A stretch of DNA of 64,000 bases from Trichosporon coremiiforme (taxonomy: Eukaryota > Basidiomycota > Tremellomycetes > Trichosporonales > Trichosporonaceae). Below are positions 56,524-64,000 of the stretch, one piece after another. The stretch covers positions 868,001 through 932,000 of the forward strand of contig BCJJ01000004.1 of assembly GCA_039545355.1 (NCBI GenBank), written 5' to 3'. How positions within the stretch are numbered: position 1 is the first letter of the stretch; each line of letters starts with the position of its first letter. Position numbers and translations under genes: made by a program. Below the pieces are notes generated by a model. That model worked only from the letters and a program-made list of their open reading frames with translations, was not told the origin of the DNA and searched no databases.

Positions 56524-58224
56524 AAAGTAAGCCAAGCGGCTAGTTATTGTAGAGAGACGGTGCGTCCAGAGAGCCGAGGGAGGGCACCTGCGGTACTGCG
56601 GTATGGTATGAAGGTTGTGTACCATTGCGCTTTGCAGCGGTTCCAGAAATACCAATGATGCTGGGCAGTGCGGCTCGAGTGTGCGGCACATTGTGCACGT
56701 GACGGTCACATGCGCCCGTGAAGCAGGCGTGAGCGGCAACTTGATCGCGAAACAGATGCGCGGGACATTGGCCCTCCGTGTGTGAAATGCAGCATGGAGC
56801 CGACCCGAAAGTTGCAAAGAAACGTTAGGGGTGTGCATGAGGTGCTTCTTGTGCATTGTGCACATTGTTCGGGTTGCGTCTGTCGTCAAGACTGAATAAC
56901 GTCCCGACGACGGTAGGAGCGAACGCCGAAATGGCGATACAGCTTTCGCAGAGCCAATGCGGAGCATTGTTTATCTCGCAGGCGTGAGTGCATGAGGCGT
57001 CAGAGAAGCCGAGATTAAAGGTGAGGGGCGGATAGAAAACAGCACTGCGTGATTTCTCATTGGCCCGGAGTTGGCAGATCTAGCGCAGCGCGCTATTATG
57101 GACCAGTTCCATTTTCGCAAGGCCTCCTTCATTTGCACATTCTTTTGCTCCTGTCACATCGTCCCCTTTGGTCCCCTTGGCCCTCTCTTGTTCTAAATTC
57201 TGAAGGGAGGGCAAGTGGGGTGAGCATGATCCACATTGCGTCCATCGTGTTGTCCACGGTTCTCGTGGATGAGGGACGAGTGACACGGCTGTGAATGAGG
57301 CTGTGAGGAGGGGGGACCGAGATCCATCGGCAATCGGACCGTCTGCCTTGAGTGCCCCTTGACACCTTTCTCGGTACCAAAATCGAGGTCACCCAGAATG
57401 CCGCAAAAGTGATCTACACAATGCACGATGAGGGAAGAGGGATTTTGTTCATTCGTCCGGCATATCGGCGTTCTGTCACACTCACCGGTTGTTGCGACCC
57501 CTCACCGCTCTGTCACCTGCAAGCAGCGCGTACAGCAAGGCGACACATAGCCAGGCCAGCCTGGTAAGCAGGGCTCGAGTGCACACCGGCCCCGGATGTC
57601 GCTTGGAACTAGCCTCGTCAAGCATCAGTGAATCAGCAAACTACCGAGCGACCTAGAAACCCAGAGGTGAGAGGATGGCAGCGGCAAGTTCCCCTGGTGC
57701 ATCTGATGAGGTGGCGACCTGACAGCGCAGAGACAGCCTGGCGTCACAGACATCACGCCAACATGCCAGCTCCAGCACATTGACAACTGCGCCCTTACGG
57801 CCTCGCGGATCGCGGCTTGTGGCCCACCACGCCCAACGCGCCAAACGCGACCGAATGGCCAACGGGGTGTGAGATAGAACCTAGCTGGCAACTCACTCAC
57901 GCTACACACTGATCCTCGCTTGAGCTAGCTCGCGTCCCATTCTGTCCCTTCGGGGCGTAGCCGCTTCATGGCTCATGGCTCACTCATCGCTCCCCCCTAC
58001 ATTGCACACATGCACCTAACGCCCACTCACGGGAACATACTGACCGCCGCTAGTGCTCGTATAAAGCAGACCACGGGGAGACAAAGAAGCAAGCCCACCA
58101 CCCCTCCCAAGGCTTCTTCCCTCCTCACCCCAGCTCCCAACCTCCCCCCCTCCTTATTCCCTCACCGGAACTCCCTTCGATTCCTTCAGTGGAACACCCT
58201 CCCCAACCCCCCTCATCCCTCACA
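56524..58224. promoter_or_regulatory. Intergenic, 1.7 kb, with the promoter of the P-type ATPase gene
   Basis: No protein-like ORF on either strand. The last 170 bp contain a TATA box and a pyrimidine-rich leader (58090-58220) before the ATG. Confidence 0.5.
58060..58066 (+). promoter_or_regulatory. TATA box of the P-type ATPase gene
   Basis: TATAAAG about 160 bp before the ATG at 58225, followed by a CT-rich stretch that probably forms the leader. Confidence 0.5.
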
Positions 58225-61200
58225 ATGGTTGACAAGGATAAAGAAACCAAGGACTCGATCTCTATCAAGTCGGCCAGTGCCGAGACCATTCTCCCCGAGG
58301 TCGCCTACGAGATCGACGCCGAGAAGGGCACGCATACCGGTCCCTCCGGGCAGCATCCCCAGTTCGCCATTCCCCCTTCTGTCACTATCCAGGATGACGA
58401 GAACGCGCAGCGCGAGTTGAGGTTGAGGAGGCAGAACTCGGTCGGTGCTGGCCCCAGACAGGTTGATACGACTAGCAGGCTCGTTGGTGAATTCAGGTGA
58501 GTCACTCTGCCGACTCCTACCCCCCTTCCCGTCAGCCTAGCTCGCTCAGAGCTCCATTCCGCTCCCCTCGGACTCCCTCAGACTTCGTCCTCGTTCCGTC
58601 CATGGTCGCTAACACCGCAAGGACCCTCTCGATCCATGTGACCGACTCGCTCCGCCACCCCGAGCAGACGGAGGCGAAACGCACCGCTGTGCGCGAGCTT
58701 ACGGAGCTCGAGTGGCACAAGCTGGACGACAAGGAGGTATGCCAGCGCCTGAACGTGTCTCCCAAGGCAGGTCTGGACCGGAACCAGGTGAAGCGCCGCC
58801 TCTCCTCGTCGGGATACAATGAGATGACGCCTCCGTCGAACAACGTCCTCATGAAGTGGTTCTGGTACGTGTTCGGCGGCTTTGGCACGATCCTGTTCAT
58901 CGCTTCGGTGCTGTGTTTCATCGCCTGGCGCCCGCTTGGCGACCCCAACCCCTCCGCCTCCAACCTCGCCCTCGCCGTCGTCCTCCTCATCGTCATCGTC
59001 ATCCAGACCGCATTCAACGCGTACCAGGACTGGTCGACTGGTAAGGTCATGGCGAGCATCATGAACCTCCTCCCGCAGCAGGTCACTGTGCTCCGTGACG
59101 GCGCTCAGGTCCAGATTGAGGGACGGGAGATCGTCCCAGGCGACCTGGTCTACATCTCGCTCGGGAACAAGCTCCCAGCCGACGTCCGTTTCCTCCAGGC
59201 TTCGAGCGACTTCCGCCTTGACCGCGCAGTGCTCACGGGCGAGTCGGAGCCGATTGCAGGCGTGACGCACACGACGGACGACAACTTCCTCGAGTCCAAG
59301 AACATCGGTCTGCAGGGCACGCTCTGTGTCGGCGGCAGCGGGCTTGGCGTCGTGATCCAGACTGGAGACAGTACCGTGTTCGGCCGCATCGCTACTCTGT
59401 CTGCGCAGGGCGGGCCGGCACTCACGACGCTGCAGCGTGAGATCGCGCACTTTGTCTGGATCATTGTCGGGTGCGCACTCACCATTGCGCTCATCATCAT
59501 CATCCTCTGGGCCGCGTGGCTGAACCCGAAGCATAAGGGCTTCATGAGCGCGAGTACGCTCGTCATCAACGTTGTCTCCGTCTGCGTTGCGTTCATTCCC
59601 GAAGGTCTTCCCATTTCCGTCACAGTGTCTCTGTCCGTCATCGCGCGTACACTCGCCAAGAACAAGGTGCTGTGCAAGACGCTCATGACTGTCGAAACGC
59701 TGGGCTCCGTGTCGGTGCTCTGTTCCGACAAGACGGGTACGCTCACGCAGAACCAGATGACCGTCACCTCAGTCGCCGTGTTCGAGGACGAGATGGACAG
59801 CCTCGCAGCTCGTGACCGGATCGTCGCTCAGCACGCCAGTGCCGACTCTGTGCGCCAGCTCGCCGCCGTGGCCGGAGTGTGCAACGCCGCCTCCTTCGAC
59901 GCATCGACGCTCGACCAGCCCCTAGGCCTGCGCAAGGTGCACGGCGACGCGACGGACAGCGCCATCCTCCGCTGGGCCGAGTTCCTCCGCCCCGTCTCCG
60001 AGTCCCAGAGCGAATGGACCGAGATTTTCAAGATGAACTTCTCCTCCAAGACCAAGTTCATGCTCAAGCTGCTCCGTCCCCGTTCCTCAGGCAAGTTGGC
60101 CGGCAACCCTGCGCCTGTGTCCAGGTACGAGGCTTTTGGTGACGGCGACGCGATCCTGCTCACGAAGGGAGCGCCGGATGTCCTCCTCAAGCGCTGCAGC
60201 TCCATCAACGATGCCTCCGGTGGCCCCTCTCTGCCTCTCACGGATCAGCGCCGCGCCCAACTGGTGGCTGTGCAGGAGAGGTGGGCGGCCAAGGGCCAGC
60301 GCGTCCTCCTCCTTGCCAAACGTGTTATTCCCGCCTCCCAGCTCGCTGGCTGGGATACGGCCTCAGACGAGTTCGCAGACCACGTCAACCTCTCCCTGAA
60401 CCAGGACCTCACTGTCGTCGGTCTGCTTGGCCTCGTTGACCCCCCTCGCCCCGACATTCCGGATACGATCCGCACCCTCCGCGCAGCAGGCATCAAGGTC
60501 TTCATGGTCACTGGCGACTTTGCGCTTACGGCCGTCGCAATCGCCGAGCAGTGCGGTATCGTGACTGCGCGCCGCCGCGCGACGCTCGCTGATCTCCCCC
60601 GCCAAGCTCCGGAGCTGCACGGCGAGCTCCCTGACATCGGAAAAGGTTGCGAGCCCGTCGACACGCTCAGCACGGACGACGCGGTGCTCGCGCCCGTGGA
60701 CCGCGCCCTCGTGCTCTCCGGCTCGGACCTGATGCAAATGTCAGAGGACCAGTGGGCGCAGGCGTGCGCCTATCCCGAGATCGTCTTCGCGCGCACGACG
60801 CCGGAACAGAAACTGCGCATTGTGAAGGAGTTCCAGGCCCGCGGCGCCGTGGTCGGCATGACGGGCGATGGCGTGAATGACGCACCGAGTCTGAAGGCCG
60901 CCGACGTCGGAATTGCGATGGGCGGGGGCAGCGATGTGGCCATGGAGGCGGCGGACCTGGTGCTGCTCGAGAGCTTCTCGAGCATGGTCGTTGCTGTCAC
61001 TTATGGTCGGCTTGTGTTTGACAACTTGAAGAAGACGATTCTCTACCTCCTCCCGTGAGTGCTTGCTGGTATGTGTGGCCAAGCTGACAATAGTGCCGGC
61101 TCCTTCTCCGAGCTTACGCCCATCCTTATCTGTGTCTTGTTCGGTCTGCCGCAGATGATGTCCTCGATCGACATGATTCTCGTTTGTTGCTGTGAGCATC

Positions 61201-61845
61201 AAAGGGACGTTTAGGAACACTAGCTAACGTTCAGTGACCGACGTGCTCCCCGCCGTCTCGATGTGCTTCGAGAAACCCGAGACTGGACTCTTGCTCCGCC
61301 CGCCGCGCGATATCAAGAAGGACAAGCTGGTTAACTGGAAGCTCCTCTTCCACGCTTATGCTGTACTGGGTGTGCTTGAGTCGCTGTGCGCGTTCTCCAT
61401 GGCGTTCTGGTACCTGCAGCGTGCGGGCTATCCCTTCTCCAAGATCGTGTTTGCCTTTGGCGGCCTGCCCCCCGATCTGGACGCGGACGACTTCAACGAA
61501 CAGGTGGCGCGCGCACAGAGCGTCTACTTCTTCACTCTCGTGTTCATGCAGTGGGGCAACCTGCTCGCCACCCGCACCCGCCGCCTCAGTATCTTCCAGC
61601 ACAACCCGTTCTGGGGCCCGGCGCGCAACCTCTTCGTGCCCTGCGCCATGGCGGCGAGTATCGCCTTCCTGTTCTTCTTCTCCTACGTTCCCTTCTTCCA
61701 GAAGGCGTTCGTCACGCGCGGCGTCCCCGTCGAGTACATCTTCATTCCCATCGCGTTTGCCGTGGGGCTGTTGCTCCTCGACGAGGCGAGGAAGTACTGC
61801 GTGCGCACTTGGCCCAAGGGCTTCCTCGCCAAGATTGCGTGGTAA
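58225..61845 (+). CDS. Type IIC P-type ATPase, Na+/K+ (or H+/K+) exchanging alpha-subunit-like
   Basis: Four exons (58225-58496, 58622-61054, 61094-61191, 61235-61845) sum to 3414 nt, 1137 residues. Order: polar N-terminus; ELTELEWHKLDDKEVCQRLN; TM1-2; actuator motif LTGESEP; TM4 VAFIPEGLPISVT; phosphorylation site CSDKTGTLTQNQMT; KGAPDVLLKRCS; hinge GDGVNDAPSLKAADVGIAMG; six C-terminal helices ending LLLLDEARKYCVRTWPKGFL. The RDGAQVQIEGREIVPGDLVY loop, the MQWGNLLATRTRR region before TM9 and the C-terminal ARKYCVRTWPKG match animal-type Na,K/H,K-ATPases (IIC) rather than fungal ENA (IID) or SERCA pumps. No beta-subunit gene is in the window. Probably plasma-membrane cation homeostasis. Confidence 0.87.
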
Positions 61846-62208
61846 GACACCTGGCAATGTTGGTGTGCATATGACGAACCTATAATCCCAACAACCATAG
61901 AGTGTTCCCAGCCTGTCCATAGATCGTGACGATAGAGCAACGCATGCATGACGTCTAGCGCAGTCAGACTGAGGTCAGTGGCTTCCGGGATCTCGGAAGG
62001 GGGGACCGCATAAGGTGGATACCCGCCGGTCCGCTTGCCGGCGCCAATGCCGCGCCAGGCTCGCCAGGGTGAGCAGCTGACCAGCCAGACGACACACATG
62101 TCAACCCCGCGCGCAACTCACCGCCATCTTGCAACCTGAATGTCTTCCACAAGGCGTCTTCCCTCTCTCCTCTCCACCACAGCTAGACACCTCAGCACAT
62201 CTTCCGCC
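61846..62208. promoter_or_regulatory. Intergenic between the P-type ATPase and GLO1
   Basis: About 360 bp holding the ATPase 3' end and the GLO1 promoter; pyrimidine-rich near 62150-62200. No TATA box seen. Confidence 0.5.
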
Positions 62209-63138
62209 ATGTCGACCATCAAGTCCGACCCCAAGACCTACATCTTCAACCACACCATGTAAGCTCACGCTAACCTTCAGAGCTGACGTCAGGGTACGCC
62301 TTCCTCGCACCCCGCTGCCCACCAAGAGACCGCAACACTAACACGCAGTTCCGCATCAAGGACCCCAAGGCGTCCTTGAAGGTATGCTCGACGTTTCCTG
62401 CGCAAGCTGACCCCAGTTCTACGAGGAGGTCCTCGGCATGGAGGTGAGTTGACTGGAAGACTGCTGGAACTGACGTCACAGTGCTTCCGCAAGTCGGACG
62501 GAGGCGACTTCACGAACTACTTCCTCGGCTACCCCAGCGGCTTTGGTGACAAGGCCAACGCGTCCAAGGAGGTCAAGGGCGACAACTTCACCAACCGCGA
62601 GGGCGTCCTCGAGCTCTGCCACAACTGGGGTACTGGTGAGTACGTGAGGTGTCAGGGTGATGGGCAGTAGCTGCGGAATGTGGGAGACTGTGGACGGGGG
62701 GAGGACCTCATGTCCGCCTCTGACGTATACTACGTGGATCACAGCTTGGAAAGAACCGTTCAGCTGACGATGCAGAGAACGACCCCAACTTCAAGGGTTA
62801 CGCCAGCGGAAACGAGGAGCCCGGCCGCGGCTTTGGCCACATCTGTATCGCCGTCGACGACCTCCAGGCCGCCTGCGCGCGCTTCGACGAGCTCGGCGTC
62901 AAGTTCAAGAAGCGTCCCGAGGAGGGTCGCATGCGCGTAAGTTTTAAGCAGGCCGAGCGAAGCGAGGGTTGTCAGACTGGATTCTTCTGTCAGGTTTCGC
63001 AGTCTCCGCCGTCTTCGCTCGGCCTTCCAGTTAGATGGTGCGTGACGAAGCTGACCCCAGCACATCGCGTTCATCTACGACCCCGACGGATACTGGATCG
63101 AGATCCTCTCCCGCAAGACTGGCCAGGAGGGCGCTTAA
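62209..63138 (+). CDS. GLO1: Glyoxalase I (lactoylglutathione lyase), with a 1-nt exon
   Basis: Seven exons: 62209-62258, 62293 (1 nt), 62349-62381, 62417-62443, 62482-62635, 62776-62936 and 63061-63138. They sum to 504 nt, 167 residues, a typical single-domain length. The enzyme turns the methylglyoxal-glutathione hemithioacetal into S-lactoylglutathione in the cytosol. It reads [67 protein letters not shown] and [12 protein letters not shown]. Zinc ligands can be assigned by family: Glu of LELCHN, His of GFGHI and Glu of YWIEIL, with HTM or Gln-equivalent region at the start. HTMFRIKD exists only if the single G at 62293 is an exon. Confidence 0.9.
62293..62293 (+). other. Predicted one-nucleotide exon of GLO1
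   Basis: Single G between an intron ending AGCTGACGTCAG (62259-62292, 34 nt) and one beginning GTACGCC and ending CACTAACACGCAG (62294-62348, 55 nt). It restores AT-G-TTC = Met-Phe in HTMFRIKD. The alternative acceptor TTCAG at 62280 would give a 13-nt exon and insert IADVR in the conserved motif. Confidence 0.65.
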
Positions 63139-63412
63139 GCGTGCCCTTGGAAGCGATAGACGCGATGTATGCGAGGATTGAAGCAACGGCGAGCTGCAGA
63201 CTGGAATGTTTTATTGTTTAAGTGTGGTCTTACTAACGGTGCGCAGCCGTTCCTACACAGTGTACTGAGTTTCTTTTCCTGGTCCTCGCGGTCAACCTTG
63301 TCCTCGCTACGCCGGACTTTTCTTCTGACATTCAACTGTTAACTCTCGGTACCTGTGCTTACACGCAGTACGTTGATGGATACATCTATGTCTATGCTGT
63401 TTGTACATATAT

Positions 63413-64000
63413 TCAAGCCTTAGCAGCCGGGGTCTGCTGCGGCTGCCACATCCACATGCCCCAACCCAGCGCTCCCTCGTCCTTGACGAAGATATCCTTG
63501 ATCTTGTCTCCCTTGTCGATGGCGCCGGCAGCGACAGCGAGGGGAAGCAGATGCTCCGGCGTAGGGTGCGCGGCGCGGTAGAGCGGGTGGCGGAAGAGGT
63601 TGACCGTGCCCTCGACCGGGTCGTCGCTCTTCAGCGCACCCTGGATTGCATCGATGAAGTGCTTGCCGTACTCTCCCCGGCCGCCCGTCATGTAGTCGCG
63701 CAGGTTGTGCACCGCCTGCCCCGTGCCCATGATGCCGTATCCCTTCTCCCTCAGGCTCGCCAGCGCACGACCGAGCTTGGCGCTGCTGACCGGACTGCCG
63801 TCGCCCGGGAGGGAGACCTGCACGATCGGGATGGACGTGCTGCCGTTGAAGGCGACTTTGAAGGGAACCCAGACGCCGTGGTCGAGCCCGCGCTTCGTCG
63901 TCGCAAAGTCGGTGTTCGAGTCCTTCAGCGCCGTCTTGACGTCGGACAGCAGCGCGTCGTTACCCCGCGACTCGAACTTTTGTTTGTAGTACTCGGGCGG
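63413..64000 (-). CDS. Extradiol ring-cleavage dioxygenase, class III LigB type (5' part beyond window)
   Basis: Partial: open from the right edge (PPEYYKQKFESRGNDALLSD) to the stop 63413-63415 (QTPAAKA), with no intron visible in this part. Landmarks: DFATTKRGLDHGVWVPFKVA F (the Asp-His pair near DHGVW), NGSTSIPIVQVSLPGDGSP, YGIMGTGQAVHNLRDYM and PTPEHLLPLAVAAGA (metal-region His). These match the LigB/DODA-like family that opens catechol-type rings or DOPA using a non-haem metal. The N-terminal metal-binding histidines are outside the window. The substrate is unknown; in fungi such genes may serve aromatic breakdown. Confidence 0.85.
   Translation of the reverse strand, partial: PPEYYKQKFESRGNDALLSDVKTALKDSNTDFATTKRGLDHGVWVPFKVAFNGSTSIPIVQVSLPGDGSPVSSAKLGRALASLREKGYGIMGTGQAVHNLRDYMTGGRGEYGKHFIDAIQGALKSDDPVEGTVNLFRHPLYRAAHPTPEHLLPLAVAAGAIDKGDKIKDIFVKDEGALGWGMWMWQPQQTPAAKA

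Overview
The window reads as nuclear DNA of a GC-rich, intron-dense basidiomycete yeast. Most genes carry several introns of about 35-60 nt with GTGAGT/GTAAGT donors and a CTGAC or CTAAC branch site only a few bases before the AG. Protein resemblances (a Usv1/Rgm1-type zinc-finger regulator, DUF6534 membrane protein, Kex2, fungal type IIC P-type ATPase) and this intron style point to Tremellomycetes, probably a Trichosporonales-like yeast. The lineage is an inference; I ran no search.

Layout: (1) 1-20.7 kb is dense housekeeping: a DUF6534 membrane protein cut by the left edge (-), a sphingoid-base-phosphate phosphatase (-), a GYP8-type Rab GAP (+), an unrecognised basic/acidic-tail protein (-), BUB2 (-), MED21 (+), a CLR4/SUV39-type H3K9 methyltransferase (-), an RNase P/MRP Rpr2-family subunit (+), KEX2 (-) and PRP45/SNW1 (+). 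(2) 20.7-34.5 kb is an almost gene-free stretch of about 14 kb with only spurious ORFs, short repeats, one isolated coding-like segment and, at its right end, a pyrimidine-rich leader. (3) 34.5-64 kb is dense again: a C2H2 regulator (+), a broken alpha/beta-hydrolase (-), a disordered unknown protein (-), TAF5 (+), RTT109 (-), a tiny two-exon gene (-), a secreted type-B carboxylesterase/lipase (+), an SDR (+), a Mn-type CDF metal transporter (-), an RCC1-PHD fusion protein (+), a type IIC Na+/K+-ATPase-like pump (+), GLO1 (+) and a LigB-type dioxygenase cut by the right edge (-).

Functional themes are ordinary for a chromosome arm: transcription and chromatin (MED21, TAF5, CLR4, RTT109, PRP45, zinc finger), trafficking and the secretory route (GYP8, KEX2, carboxylesterase), cell cycle (BUB2) and ion or metabolite handling (CDF, P-type ATPase, GLO1). 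There are no operons. Genes alternate strand, with tight tail-to-tail pairs and shared divergent promoters. I saw no tRNA, rRNA, CRISPR array or intact transposon.

The most striking observation is splicing. In the CDF gene a 3-nt exon and a 1-nt exon, and in GLO1 another 1-nt exon, are needed to give the conserved protein; each lies between strong splice signals, and the exon lengths then sum to a multiple of three over the whole gene.
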